DNA from: Aliiglaciecola sp. 3_MG-2023
Lineage (GTDB): Bacteria > Pseudomonadota > Gammaproteobacteria > Enterobacterales > Alteromonadaceae
Direction of reading: 5' to 3'
NCBI RefSeq assembly: GCF_030548205.1
Contig: NZ_JAUORV010000020.1
Location: 43,191-107,190, forward strand
DNA: 64,000 nucleotides
The notes below the pieces were generated by a model. It did not search any database, was not told the origin of the DNA, and was given only the letters and a program-made list of their open reading frames with translations. Shown one piece after another: positions 47,796 to 57,458 of the stretch. A program made the position numbers and the translations under genes. Each line of letters starts with the position of its first letter. The stretch's first letter is position 1.

Positions 47796-47814
47796 TGTCT
47801 CAATATATGAGACA
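47796..47814. promoter_or_regulatory. IclR operator candidate 1 (iclR promoter)
   Basis: TGTCTCAATATATGAGACA is a perfect 7-bp inverted repeat with a 5-base spacer. It lies about 60 bases upstream of iclR. Related sites are at 50102-50120, 50178-50196 and 56551-56569. Confidence 0.7.
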
Positions 47815-47922
47815 AATAGTTTATATAGTGTATTTAAATTGTGAACACTTTGTAATATAAAATTGTATCTTGGTCATCGTTAGGGGTGAATAAGTCACAA
47901 TAAATTGCCCAAGCACCTAAAT

Positions 47923-47959
47923 AAAAAAGGCCCGTCGCAGGGCTTATTCCGCGACAGGC
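47923..47959 (-). terminator. Terminator after the second FAH-fold gene
   Basis: GCCCGTCGC at 47930-47938 pairs, with one mismatch, with GCGACAGGC at 47951-47959. AAAAAA at 47923-47928 is a T-run on the minus strand. Confidence 0.75.
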
Positions 47960-47992
47960 AAACACACTCTAGGGCTTGTGAAAGTGTTATAT

Positions 47993-48991
47993 TTACTCAG
48001 GTGAGCCGACTTGAGAGCGAAGAATTCCAATGCCTTCAACTTCTAATTCAATATTGTCACCGGGCTCTATCCAGCGTTCAAGTTCATCACCACAACCAAA
48101 GGCAATGGTGCCAGAACCAATAAAGTCGCCGGGATGTAATGTCTCAGACTTTGATACATGCTCTATGATCTGAGCAAAACTCCAGTACATATCAGAGGTG
48201 TTACCCTGCGACCAGGTTTCACCGTTTATGCGAGCTTCCATTTTTAGATTTGCAGGATCAAGTTCATCTGGTGTGACTAAACAAGGTCCCATTACATTTC
48301 CCATATCCATATCTTTTCCTTTGGCAGGTCCCAGCAACATGGTAATTTCCTGCTGAAGCACATCTCTTGCACTGATATCGTTAAATATGGTGTATCCCGC
48401 AATATATTCAGCTGCGTCCTCAGCACGTATGTTGCGTCCAGTTTTACCAATGTAAATACCAAACTCCAATTCGAAGTCGAGTTTCTTCGTGTAATTGGGC
48501 CAAGGGATCACGCTGTTATTACCACATACCGTACTAGTGTTGCCTTTATAATAAAGTGGTTGCTGATACCAAAGCTCTGGAATAGGCTTACCCGTGCGCT
48601 TTTCAAAATTCTTGGCGTGGGTTTCAAAGCTGATGGTATCTCGTATTGAATTTGGTTTTAAAACCGGTGCAAGCAATGTCACTTGCGACATTAATAGCTG
48701 CAAAGGTTGATTTTCCGGACCAAACATTGGCTGATTATTCGCATAACGACTTTTTACAAATTCAAAGCCTTTTTTCGCTTCGTCCATGCTGTAAGCGCCG
48801 CCTTGTAAAAGTAGTAGCATATCAGCAGGAACCACAGCATCAGCAATTTCTTGGCAGCGTTCAGACCCAGTATGTTGTTTTAAGAAAAACGCGTATGCGA
48901 AATTAAGATCAACAACATACTCGTGCAATTGCGCACCTATGCGGTTAATCGGTCCAAAGGGCGAGTCAACAGAAAAAGAAATGAGTTTCAC
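47993..48991 (-). CDS. FAH-fold hydrolase (second fumarylacetoacetate hydrolase family member)
   Basis: This is a 332-residue FAA-hydrolase-family enzyme with metal ligands in KLDFELEFGIYIG and FNDISARDVLQ, and SGTIAFGCGDEL near the C-terminus. It has a GTG start after AAGGAG. Family members hydrolyse or decarboxylate 2,4-dioxo acids or acylpyruvates, or isomerise related compounds. It lies 66 bases after the 3-hydroxyacyl-CoA dehydrogenase gene, so both are probably one transcript from the divergent promoter carrying operator candidates. It differs from the 454-residue FAH in length and N-terminal domain. Confidence 0.88.
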   Translation of the reverse strand: MKLISFSVDSPFGPINRIGAQLHEYVVDLNFAYAFFLKQHTGSERCQEIADAVVPADMLLLLQGGAYSMDEAKKGFEFVKSRYANNQPMFGPENQPLQLLMSQVTLLAPVLKPNSIRDTISFETHAKNFEKRTGKPIPELWYQQPLYYKGNTSTVCGNNSVIPWPNYTKKLDFELEFGIYIGKTGRNIRAEDAAEYIAGYTIFNDISARDVLQQEITMLLGPAKGKDMDMGNVMGPCLVTPDELDPANLKMEARINGETWSQGNTSDMYWSFAQIIEHVSKSETLHPGDFIGSGTIAFGCGDELERWIEPGDNIELEVEGIGILRSQVGSPE

Positions 48992-49057
48992 AGGTGTACT
49001 CCTTGCAAAATAGTATTTGTCGTCAATAAAAAGTATGCTTTGTTTGCATTCTGGGGG

Positions 49058-50017
49058 TTAATTGTTTTCAATGAAAAGCTTAAGTTGGCGCAACAAACGT
49101 TCGTTATTAACAGCCACTTTTTTCTCTCCGCGACCTTGGTCATATTGATACCACCCCTCACCCGACTTCAATCCCAATTCTCCACGCTCAACTTTATCGA
49201 TGAGTTGTTGAGAAGGTAAATCAGCTTTGCTGAGGGTAGGGAAAATGTTAGCTGACGCTCTCGCTGCGGTATCAAGACCAATCATATCTTCGGCCTCCAT
49301 AGGGCCTAGGCAAGCAAGCCTAAAACCATAACTGGCCTTTACCGCAGTATCTAAGTCTTCCGGTGACACAACGCCTTGCTCCAGCAAATAATCAATTTCC
49401 CGTTCCATAGCACCAGTAAGTCGATTGATAATAAAACCCGGAATTTCTTTTCTAACCAATACCGGCTGTTTACCAATGGCTTTCATTAGGGCAAGGGTAA
49501 GATCAATGGTGTGCTGAGAGGTTTGCGAACATTTATGTACTTCTACAGCTGGAATAATATGTGCCGGATTAAAATAATGAAGGCCAATTAAACGGTGTTG
49601 AGTCGTCATTTTTGCGCCCACATCTGACACTGTCATACTGCTAGTATTGGTGGCCAAAATAATGTTTTCCGGCAAGCCGTCGAGTTTCTCGAAAAATTGT
49701 TGTTTTAGATCGATAAGCTCAGGCAACACTTCCACAACTACATCACAATACTCCAGGTGTTTAGCCACATCTTCTGTCGCTGTGTAGTTGATCCGTTTTA
49801 AAATTTCTACTTTATTCTCAGCAATAAGCCCATGTGTTTGGAACTGCTCCAAGTTACGACTGATGCCGCTTTCACAACGCCCTAAAGCATCTTCCGAAAT
49901 ATCGTATACATCGACTTTTAAACCGGCTTGGGCAAAGCCTTGCGCAATTCCTTGACCCATTACACCAGCACCAATAACGGCTACGCGTTTTATATTTTTT
50001 AGTTGTTGAGAGATCAT
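49058..50017 (-). CDS. 3-hydroxyacyl-CoA-dehydrogenase-like enzyme (paralogue 1)
   Basis: The 319-residue protein has an N-terminal Rossmann motif GAGVMGQGIAQ, the HYFNPAHIIPAVEVH motif with the catalytic histidine, and the C-terminal helical 3HCDH domain (GFIINRLTGAMEREIDYLLE). It oxidises a 3-hydroxy group with NAD+. It is single-domain, unlike FadB, as in hydroxybutyryl-CoA or L-gulonate/3-hydroxy acid dehydrogenases. It lies upstream of the FAH-fold gene and divergent from the TonB receptor. A second copy of this type is at 59424. Confidence 0.9.
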   Translation of the reverse strand: MISQQLKNIKRVAVIGAGVMGQGIAQGFAQAGLKVDVYDISEDALGRCESGISRNLEQFQTHGLIAENKVEILKRINYTATEDVAKHLEYCDVVVEVLPELIDLKQQFFEKLDGLPENIILATNTSSMTVSDVGAKMTTQHRLIGLHYFNPAHIIPAVEVHKCSQTSQHTIDLTLALMKAIGKQPVLVRKEIPGFIINRLTGAMEREIDYLLEQGVVSPEDLDTAVKASYGFRLACLGPMEAEDMIGLDTAARASANIFPTLSKADLPSQQLIDKVERGELGLKSGEGWYQYDQGRGEKKVAVNNERLLRQLKLFIENN

Positions 50018-50101
50018 GAATAATATTCCGAATGTTGCTTTATAGTTGTTAAAGTTTCGTTAACAATAGTAAGGCTGAAAAGGATTCAGCAGCAAGGCTG
50101 G

Positions 50102-50120
50102 CGTATCACTATATGAGACA
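50102..50120. promoter_or_regulatory. IclR operator candidate 2
   Basis: CGTATCACTATATGAGACA matches the iclR-promoter site at 16 of 19 bases. It lies in the divergent promoter between the dehydrogenase and the TonB receptor. Confidence 0.55.
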
Positions 50121-50177
50121 CCTTGCAGGAATATGTGCAAATAGCGCCACAGCACGGGACTGAGTTTACTTTCAAAG

Positions 50178-50196
50178 CGTTTCAATATGTGAAACA
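50178..50196. promoter_or_regulatory. IclR operator candidate 3
   Basis: CGTTTCAATATGTGAAACA matches the iclR-promoter site at 16 of 19 bases and itself has the GTTTCA-N5-TGAAAC inverted repeat. It lies 76 bases from candidate 2, in the same divergent promoter. Confidence 0.6.
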
Positions 50197-50295
50197 CATC
50201 CATTGACCGGAGAATCGACCATTCGTAACCTAGATTTAACAAATTTATTACATTGATCGTTTCACGAAAATGCGATGGCGCATTGAGGAGTACTT

Positions 50296-52677
50296 ATGAG
50301 TAATGATGTACAAAGACGTTTTAAAAGAAACCCCCTAGCACTTGCAGTATGTACGCTTTTGCTAAATCCGGTAGTTGGTAACACTCAACTTTTTGCACAA
50401 GAACAACAAAATCTCACGGAAGAAGAAGCCGTTGAACAAATTGTTGTTTTTGCTCGAAAACGCGGTGAGCAAGAAAAAGATGTACCTGTATCACTTACCG
50501 CTATGAGTGGAGATGAATTGGCCAAGGCAGGTGTTTCCGATATTACTGGCATGTTTGCATTAATGCCCGGTGTAGAAAACAACGCAGACGGAAGCCGTAT
50601 CGCAAACAAACCGGCGATTCGCGGCGTAGGTTCCACTGAAAACTCTTCAATTAGAGCCAAGGTCACAACCTTTATAGATGGTATTCCCATCGTCGGCGCA
50701 CAAGGCATGAGCTCATTTGCAGGCCTACAACAAGTTGAAGTCTTGCGTGGCCCACAAAGTGCAGCATTCGGACGTTCAACCTTTGGTGGTGCAATAAACT
50801 ATGTTACCCGTGATCCCGATCCCCTCGGTGATTTAGAGTTTGATGTGAGAGCAACCATAGGTACAGATGATACCAAAAATATCAGTCTATCCCTTATTTC
50901 TCCTTTAGTGGAAGATAAGCTGGCGGTAGCGGTAACACTTGAATCAAACAGTTATGGCGGTCCTAGTGAATGGGTCACTACATCTGGCGACCAACTCGGA
51001 GCCAAAAAAGATACCCTAGGTTCGGTAAAATTTGTGTATACACCAACTGATAATATCAAAGCGGAATTGATGTATATCAACCAAGAAATCGATGATGGTC
51101 ATACCGCGGTGTTGTTCGCCAACTTGGATCAATTAGAACCTTACGCTCTAGACAGTGACGGGTTATGTAGCATCAACGGTGGTACAAACTCATGTGTGAT
51201 CATGGGTGAAATTGACCATATCGAACCTTACTTTGATTACAATTTCGATTCAGCGGCCAATCCAATCTTGGATCCAGGAACGCGAGTTAGCCGCGACCGA
51301 ATTCAAGGTTCAGTGGAAGTTGAGTTTGACAATGGTATGGCATTAACCGTGTTAGGTGCGGTAACTGATGAAGAGGGCGATACCTGGTTTGATCGAGACT
51401 CCTATGACGATCTTCTGCTTATCCATGTTGGCTCTTCTCCAGAAAGCGACGAAAGTTATGCCGAGGTGCGTTTAGCATCATCAGATGAAGGTGATTTAAA
51501 TTGGTTAGTGGGTGCATCTTTATATGAATATGATTATTTGAATACCGTTTATGCCAACAGATCCACTGGCGCTGTTATGGATTTATATTCCGAAGGCGCA
51601 AGAAATATCGGTTTGTTTTTTAACGTTGGTTATCAATTTACCGACCGTTTAACCGGTTCACTTGAAGGTCGTTATCAATCGGATGAGATCGACAGTGTTT
51701 ATCCAGAAAATGCCGCTAGAGGCGCTGAAACCGACATTGAATCAAGCAGCGATACGAAATCCTTCCAACCTCGTATTGCCCTTAGTTATGAACTAGATAA
51801 AAATAATAACGTCTACGCTCAATTTGCTCGCGGTACCAACCCGGCTGGCTTTAATGCCAATGCCCTTGACCCAATATTACTGCAAACCGCTGCCGAAGAA
51901 GATTTCGATTTGGACGCATTCCAAACCTATGAAGAAGAAGTAATTGTCAGTTATGAACTCGGTATGAAAGGCTACCTGCCTGATCATGACTTCCGCTATT
52001 CTTTAGCTCTATACTATTTGGACTGGGAAGGTTATGTACAACCCGCTACAGCTAACTGGACGCCTTCTGATGGTATCTTAGCTGATGGAACCACTGCAGA
52101 TGATTACTACTCTCGATTATTTTTAAATACCGGTGATTTAGACGGCGCAGGAATAGAATTCGAAGGTGAGTGGCAACCCATTGACTATCTAGATATAGGC
52201 ACCGCCATATCTTACACTGGACTTGAATTTAAAGATGATGCTTGTTCGCCAATTCCGTTAGATTACGGCGTAGCGGCAACGTCCACTGAACCATACAACT
52301 GTGCGGCAACCATTGGCGGTAACGCGCCCCCTATGTTATCTCGCTTCACATTCTCATTAAATGCAACCTACACGGTAGAGCTCAATCAAGACTTAGTGTC
52401 ATACAGTCGTATCGATTATCAATATCGCTCGAAACGTTATGTTGAACAAATAAACACCGATTATTTGCCCGCTTATTCGATGGTCAACCTTCGCAGTGGA
52501 ATTCAAGCTGACAACTGGTCTGTTGAACTGTATGTTAACAACCTTTTTGATGAAGACTCTCCGGCTGGCGCAGTACGCTTTTTCGATGGCCGCATAGCAG
52601 GTATGTATTACAACACCAGTGTTCGACTTCGTGAACCAAGAACCGCTGGTATCAATTTGTCATACAGCTTCTTTTAA
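50296..52677 (+). CDS. TonB-dependent receptor of the catabolic locus
   Basis: This 793-residue receptor has a signal peptide (about 1-35), a TonB-box-like EQIVVFARKRG, a plug (AIRGVGSTENSSIRAKVTTFIDGIP, VEVLRGPQSAAFGRSTFGGAINYVTR) and a barrel ending in NLSYSF. It belongs to the FecA/CirA-like class seen for plant- or algal-derived ligands in marine bacteria. GAGGAG precedes the ATG. It is followed by a sulfatase and a methyltransferase gene in the same direction, so it probably imports the sulfated substrate of the locus (inference). Confidence 0.93.
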   Translation: MSNDVQRRFKRNPLALAVCTLLLNPVVGNTQLFAQEQQNLTEEEAVEQIVVFARKRGEQEKDVPVSLTAMSGDELAKAGVSDITGMFALMPGVENNADGSRIANKPAIRGVGSTENSSIRAKVTTFIDGIPIVGAQGMSSFAGLQQVEVLRGPQSAAFGRSTFGGAINYVTRDPDPLGDLEFDVRATIGTDDTKNISLSLISPLVEDKLAVAVTLESNSYGGPSEWVTTSGDQLGAKKDTLGSVKFVYTPTDNIKAELMYINQEIDDGHTAVLFANLDQLEPYALDSDGLCSINGGTNSCVIMGEIDHIEPYFDYNFDSAANPILDPGTRVSRDRIQGSVEVEFDNGMALTVLGAVTDEEGDTWFDRDSYDDLLLIHVGSSPESDESYAEVRLASSDEGDLNWLVGASLYEYDYLNTVYANRSTGAVMDLYSEGARNIGLFFNVGYQFTDRLTGSLEGRYQSDEIDSVYPENAARGAETDIESSSDTKSFQPRIALSYELDKNNNVYAQFARGTNPAGFNANALDPILLQTAAEEDFDLDAFQTYEEEVIVSYELGMKGYLPDHDFRYSLALYYLDWEGYVQPATANWTPSDGILADGTTADDYYSRLFLNTGDLDGAGIEFEGEWQPIDYLDIGTAISYTGLEFKDDACSPIPLDYGVAATSTEPYNCAATIGGNAPPMLSRFTFSLNATYTVELNQDLVSYSRIDYQYRSKRYVEQINTDYLPAYSMVNLRSGIQADNWSVELYVNNLFDEDSPAGAVRFFDGRIAGMYYNTSVRLREPRTAGINLSYSFF

Positions 52678-52703
52678 TTAGCACGCTAGGGGTATTAAGA
52701 AAC

Positions 52704-54116
52704 ATGAATATAACTAAATCTGTATTACATCTAATGGGTGTACTGATTTTAGCTTGTTGTATTAACGGCTGTGTTAAAACAGAAACTGAAACGGACATTG
52801 CGCCACAAGCCAACGCTCAACCGAATATCATATTTATTCTGCTGGACGATTTGGGCTTCGGTGATGTGGGGTATTTGGGCTCGGAAATTAACACACCCAA
52901 TATTGATGCCCTAGCCGAACAAGGCGTGGTGATTAATCATAGTTATGCTTACCCCATTTGCAGCCCCACTCGGGCTGCACTAATGACCGGTAAAAATCCT
53001 TTAGAATTTGGTATTGATGGACCAATGGAAAATGATGCCATGTTACCTGAACACTTGACCACTATGCCTGAAATGTTTCAACAAGCAGGTTATCAAACCT
53101 GGATGGTGGGTAAATGGCACTTAGGCATGGCTAAAAAATCAGCCATGCCCCATAACCGAGGATTCGATGATTTTTACGGCTTCTTAGGTGGTTTTGTGGA
53201 TTTCTATACTCATGTTTATTTTGGTGGCCTTGACTGGCAGCACAATGACACATCACTTAGAGAAGAAGGCCATGCCACCGACTTGTTAGCCAAAAAGGCA
53301 ATTGAAAAAATACAGAACTATCAAAATGATGCGCCATTTTTTATGTATTTGTCCCTCAATGCCCCCCACACTCCTTTGCAGTACGTACCTGAACCAATTT
53401 ACGACTACAGCGCCATTGAATCAGCTGATCGCAGAGTCTTTGCTGATATGACATCACACGTTGACCAGCGCATTGGGGAAGTATTACAAGCACTTGAGGA
53501 AAAAGGCATTGCTGATAATACTCTAGTGGTATTTATGAGTGATAATGGCGGTAACTTACACGCCGGAGCAAGTAATGGCCAACTGTTGAAAGGTAAAGCC
53601 AGCGCCTATGAAGGCGGGGTTCGAGTGCCTACAATAGTACGCTGGCCCGCAGGTTTTGCGAAAAAGACAATCGCAGATACGCCTCTATTCACCCAAGATT
53701 GGCTGCCCACATTATTAGATGCAGCGAACATCCAATATGATCCCGCTAATTTTAATGGTCAAAGTATGATTTCACTGCTAGAAACGGGAACAGCAAAGAA
53801 TACCGACAGAACCATAGTGATTGGTACCGCAAAATCAAAAGCGGTCTATCAGTGGCCTTTTAAATTGTTAAATGATGGTGGCGATACCTTGTTATTTAAT
53901 CTTTTAGAAGATGAGTTTGAACAACATAACTTAGCGGCAATGCACCCAGATATAGTGTCGAAACTGTCGCAACAATTAATGACTAAAAGCGCACAACCGT
54001 CCAAAGCGGCGAAAGGGCCACCTCCAGAATCCTTATTTTATGGACCGGATGGCAAATTTGTCTACGATATCCGCAAACCAGAAACCCGAGTGCCTTGGGT
54101 GGAAGCAGCCAAATAA
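52704..54116 (+). CDS. Type I (formylglycine) sulfatase, lipoprotein-like
   Basis: This 470-residue sulfatase has a hydrophobic signal ending in INGC, a possible lipobox. Metal ligands D48-D49 are in FILLDDLGFGD, and the sulfatase signature CSPTR is at 86-90, where C86 would be converted to formylglycine. FMSDNGG and GKAS follow. It removes sulfate esters, probably in the periplasm. No maturation enzyme is in the window. It starts 26 bases after the TonB receptor, so they form an operon that suggests a sulfated, perhaps algal, substrate. Confidence 0.93.
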   Translation: MNITKSVLHLMGVLILACCINGCVKTETETDIAPQANAQPNIIFILLDDLGFGDVGYLGSEINTPNIDALAEQGVVINHSYAYPICSPTRAALMTGKNPLEFGIDGPMENDAMLPEHLTTMPEMFQQAGYQTWMVGKWHLGMAKKSAMPHNRGFDDFYGFLGGFVDFYTHVYFGGLDWQHNDTSLREEGHATDLLAKKAIEKIQNYQNDAPFFMYLSLNAPHTPLQYVPEPIYDYSAIESADRRVFADMTSHVDQRIGEVLQALEEKGIADNTLVVFMSDNGGNLHAGASNGQLLKGKASAYEGGVRVPTIVRWPAGFAKKTIADTPLFTQDWLPTLLDAANIQYDPANFNGQSMISLLETGTAKNTDRTIVIGTAKSKAVYQWPFKLLNDGGDTLLFNLLEDEFEQHNLAAMHPDIVSKLSQQLMTKSAQPSKAAKGPPPESLFYGPDGKFVYDIRKPETRVPWVEAAK

Positions 54117-54138
54117 CAATTAAAATACAGGTGCAGTA

Positions 54139-55674
54139 ATGAACTCAGAATACACTCAAGACGTCGCGTTTAATTCAGATTTTGGTGCATTACAAACACC
54201 TGTTCACTTAGCAACAGCCGCCCTTCTATCGGGTTGGGATGCCGCTAAATATAGCGGCCATTTTCGATATCTAGATTTAGCCTGTGGCAACGGGCACACC
54301 TTGACACTTCTTGCAGATGCCTATCCTGACGCTGAGTTTGTTGGCTTAGACATCAACCCCGTTCACATTGAACAAGGTCAAACATTAGCTCGCGAAGGGA
54401 AGTTAGATAATCTCACCTTTATTTGCACCGATATAGCTGATGCCTCGGCACTGAATTTAACCGGTTTCGATTACTGTACTGCTAGTGGGGTATATTCCTG
54501 GCTTGATGAAAACCGCCAAGCTGCATTATTTGATGTTGCCAACCACGCGCTGGCACAAGGTGGCTTATTTTTCCTAGATTATTGTGCCTTGCCAGGTATT
54601 ACTCAAAACGCAACTTTGTATGGCATGTTACAGCAGTTGTCTAGTGAATATTCCGGCAGCAGTGCTGAAAAACTAAAAGGGGCAAGTCAGTTACTTGCCG
54701 AAGTTAAAAGTAATAATGGCCAGTTTTTTCAGCAAAATAGCCAGGCGAACGAACGCTTTGATAGATTACTAGCCAATCCTCCAGAAGATGAAGCTCACGA
54801 AGTGCTCAACTTGCAAGCTCGCAGTGTTTGGAGTCGTGACATTATAGCCAAGGCAGAAGATGTCGGCCTTGCATTCGTCGGCAGTGCAGGACTTCATCAC
54901 AACCTCGAGGAATTTTCAGCCCATTTAGGATTGCCTAAAAATAGTCAACAATTTTCAACGGCAACTCGCCAAATGCTACAAGATATAGCTTGGAATGTGG
55001 CACAGCGAAAAGACATTTATTGTAAGGGTTGCAAACCATCGACTACATCGATTTTGCAAAGAGTCGGTGACTGTCATTTTTATTTTGCACCTGGCGCACT
55101 TAGTGATGCCGTGATAAAAGGTATTACTGCCCAATTTCCAGCAGCAAGTTTACTCACTCCGAGCATCATATCCTTGCTCAGACAACATAAACATTGCTCC
55201 ACCATTAATGAATTAGTAGCCCATTTTTGCCAGCAATATCAACAAAAAACTGGCCATGATTTCTTAGAAAAAGAGAAATTAATCAACCAGTTATTAGCAA
55301 CCAGAGTGATGTCTTTAGCGAACCCTGTTGAGGCCCCATTGCAACAAGGTAGTCTGTATATGCCTTCAGTTTTAAATCAGACGCTGCTTAAACAAGACAT
55401 CCACCTAGAACACGGACGCCCTTTGGCCTCGCCGGTTATAGGTACGCGATTACTACTGCCTATAAAAGATAGATTATATTTGTGGGCATTAGTATTTGGT
55501 GATGTTGGCTCAGCATGGGATCAAATGAGCGATTTGCGCAATGCGTTTCACGACGCCAATGGACAACCTATAGATAAACAAATGTTCGTTTCCATTATTA
55601 CTCAAAGTCAACCCGCGTTTAATCAGCGGGTTGTGCCCGAGCTAGTACGCTTGGGCATTCTTCAATATCGTTAA
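54139..55674 (+). CDS. SAM-dependent methyltransferase with regulatory C-terminal domain
   Basis: The 511-residue cytoplasmic protein has a class I methyltransferase core: motif I LDLACGNGHTL near residue 37 and the acidic loop FVGLDINPVHI. A methyltransferase-regulatory-like domain (about 215-300, RDIIAKAEDVGLAFVGSAGL) and a helical C-terminus follow. It starts 22 bases after the sulfatase and probably belongs to its operon. Its role in catabolism is unclear; it might remove or add methyl groups to a substrate or act on a carrier. It overlaps the convergent SDR by 4 bases. Confidence 0.85.
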   Translation: MNSEYTQDVAFNSDFGALQTPVHLATAALLSGWDAAKYSGHFRYLDLACGNGHTLTLLADAYPDAEFVGLDINPVHIEQGQTLAREGKLDNLTFICTDIADASALNLTGFDYCTASGVYSWLDENRQAALFDVANHALAQGGLFFLDYCALPGITQNATLYGMLQQLSSEYSGSSAEKLKGASQLLAEVKSNNGQFFQQNSQANERFDRLLANPPEDEAHEVLNLQARSVWSRDIIAKAEDVGLAFVGSAGLHHNLEEFSAHLGLPKNSQQFSTATRQMLQDIAWNVAQRKDIYCKGCKPSTTSILQRVGDCHFYFAPGALSDAVIKGITAQFPAASLLTPSIISLLRQHKHCSTINELVAHFCQQYQQKTGHDFLEKEKLINQLLATRVMSLANPVEAPLQQGSLYMPSVLNQTLLKQDIHLEHGRPLASPVIGTRLLLPIKDRLYLWALVFGDVGSAWDQMSDLRNAFHDANGQPIDKQMFVSIITQSQPAFNQRVVPELVRLGILQYR

Positions 55675-56456
55675 TTACACGAAAATCCGCCATCAATATT
55701 AATCACTTCACCGGTCACCAAGTTTGAAGCTGCGGATGCTAAAAACATAAAGATGCCATTGAAGTCTTCAGGCTCCCCTAAGCGACCCAAGGGGATCCGA
55801 CTTAACACATCGGCCCGCTTATCGGCAGCTTCAGGTTCAAACAACCAGCTAGTTAAAGCCGAACGAAATACCGTAGGAGCGATAGCGTTAACACAAATAT
55901 CATGTGGCCCTAGTTCCACCGCTAAAGAACGGGTTAACATATTGACCGCCGCTTTTGAGGTTCCATAGGCTGAAGTTCCTGCTGCCGTGGCAAATTGGGC
56001 GCGCACCGAAGACACTAAGATGATTTTTCCACCGCGACCTTGTTCGGTCATCACTTTACTGGCTTCCCGTGACACCAACCAGCTTTGTTTAACATTCGCA
56101 TCCATGACTTTATCAAACTCTGCTGGGCTCATTTCTGCGATGGGTTTGACTACAGCGGTGCCCGAAGCACAGACAAGAATATCTAGGGGGTGCTTTTGTG
56201 TTGCATGCTTAATCATGCTTGCTACTGCTTCTTCATTTTCGGGTCTACCAACAAAATAGGAAACATCCACTGAGTATGATTCAAGCTCCTTTGCTAGGGC
56301 AGACAGTGTCTCACTATTCGAGCCTGTTAATGTAATGTTTGCACCTGCTGCTGCCAACGCTCTAGCCGCCGCAGATCCCAACGCACCCGTAGCACCAACT
56401 ACGAGGGCTGACTTGCCATCTAGGCTAAATAAAGATGCTGGTGATATTTGTTGCAT
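55671..56456 (-). CDS. Short-chain dehydrogenase/reductase (paralogue 1 of the locus)
   Basis: The 261-residue SDR has VVGATGALGSAAARALAAAG, the catalytic serines of LVSSVRAQF and YGTSK (Y and K), and ends NIDGGFSCN. GGGAG precedes the ATG. It is divergent from the two cyclases, with an IclR operator candidate between them. It resembles a second SDR at 58615 throughout (SVRxx, VNxIAPTVFRSxLTxWxF, RLPLGRLGEPEDxxG), so the two are paralogues and probably reduce related carbonyls or enols. Confidence 0.92.
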   Translation of the reverse strand: MQQISPASLFSLDGKSALVVGATGALGSAAARALAAAGANITLTGSNSETLSALAKELESYSVDVSYFVGRPENEEAVASMIKHATQKHPLDILVCASGTAVVKPIAEMSPAEFDKVMDANVKQSWLVSREASKVMTEQGRGGKIILVSSVRAQFATAAGTSAYGTSKAAVNMLTRSLAVELGPHDICVNAIAPTVFRSALTSWLFEPEAADKRADVLSRIPLGRLGEPEDFNGIFMFLASAASNLVTGEVINIDGGFSCN

Positions 56457-56550
56457 AATTGTAACTCCCTTAAGTTTAAAACGGACAATAAATTGCCTTC
56501 AACCCAAGTATTCTGCAGTCTAAGGGGAAAAACCATTTAAATTTAAATAG

Positions 56551-56569
56551 TGTTTCAATAGTTAAGACA
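56551..56569. promoter_or_regulatory. IclR operator candidate 4
   Basis: TGTTTCAATAGTTAAGACA matches the iclR-promoter site at 15 of 19 bases. It lies between the divergent SDR and cyclase genes. Confidence 0.5.
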
Positions 56570-56635
56570 ACCCTGTCGAAGCGTCCCTTTTCCCGTGCAA
56601 TACTCTTTTCACACCTTGCAACTGTGGATAACAAA

Positions 56636-57448
56636 ATGACCGTTAAAACAGAACCAAACACTGGCCTTCAATTTGTAGAGTTGAGCCACCCATGGCACCA
56701 CAACCAACCCGTTTTGCCTGGACACGACGAACTTATCTTATACCGTTCCGTGAACCATGCGAAACACGGTGTGATGAGCCAAAAATTTAAAACTACTTTT
56801 CATACATCGACTCATGTTAATGCACCGATACATTTAGTGTCCGGCGCAAAAGGCGTGGGTGAATTACCCCTTGAGACATTTTGGGGAACTGGCGTCGTCC
56901 TTTCTATTCCTAAACAAAAATGGGAAAAGATTAGCGCTGCCGATTTAGCCGCATTTGACCAATATATCAATTCTGGCGATATCGTACTAATCAATACAGG
57001 ATGGCATCACCTTTACGCTGACAGCCAAGCATACTTTGGACATTCTCCAGGTATGACAGAAGATGCCGCACAATGGTTTGTGGATAAGAAAATCAAAATG
57101 TTAGGTGTTGATACACCCCAAGTTGACCACCCGCTTGCTACCTCATTGGGACCGCACAGAAACGGCCCAACCATGAAACGCTTAGCGCCAGAATATGAAA
57201 CTGAAACTGGCCGTAGTGCAACAGAAGACTTCCCAGATTGGATACCCGCTCACAAACTATTGTTACAAAACGGTATTCCAACTATCGAGAATGTGGGTGG
57301 CGATCTTGATGCTGTCACCGGTAAACGCACCACATTTCATGCTATGCCCTGGCGCTGGAACGAAGGCGACGCTTGCGTAATTCGTTTAATGGCAATTTCA
57401 GATCCAAGTGGGCAATACCGTATCGAATCCGGTACGAATCAGGAATAA
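56636..57448 (+). CDS. PF04199 cyclase/hydrolase, paralogue 1 (altered metal motif)
   Basis: The protein is 270 residues of the kynurenine-formamidase/isatin-hydrolase (cyclase) superfamily. The metal motif HxGTHxDxPxH is changed to HTSTHVNAPIH, with Asn in place of the metal-binding Asp. The C-terminal HKLLLQNGIPTIENVGG keeps the His and Glu positions. GTG at 56624 is an upstream alternative; ATG at 56636 is chosen. The next cyclase starts 10 bases after its stop. Family members hydrolyse cyclic amides or lactams; here ring hydrolysis of a cyclic diketone is inferred. Confidence 0.85.
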   Translation: MTVKTEPNTGLQFVELSHPWHHNQPVLPGHDELILYRSVNHAKHGVMSQKFKTTFHTSTHVNAPIHLVSGAKGVGELPLETFWGTGVVLSIPKQKWEKISAADLAAFDQYINSGDIVLINTGWHHLYADSQAYFGHSPGMTEDAAQWFVDKKIKMLGVDTPQVDHPLATSLGPHRNGPTMKRLAPEYETETGRSATEDFPDWIPAHKLLLQNGIPTIENVGGDLDAVTGKRTTFHAMPWRWNEGDACVIRLMAISDPSGQYRIESGTNQE

Positions 57449-57458
57449 GGAGAGCGTA

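Noticed and set aside
50060..50242. 60-codon minus-strand frame in the divergent TonB/dehydrogenase promoter
   Set aside because: It covers two operator candidates, has no ribosome site and no recognisable sequence.
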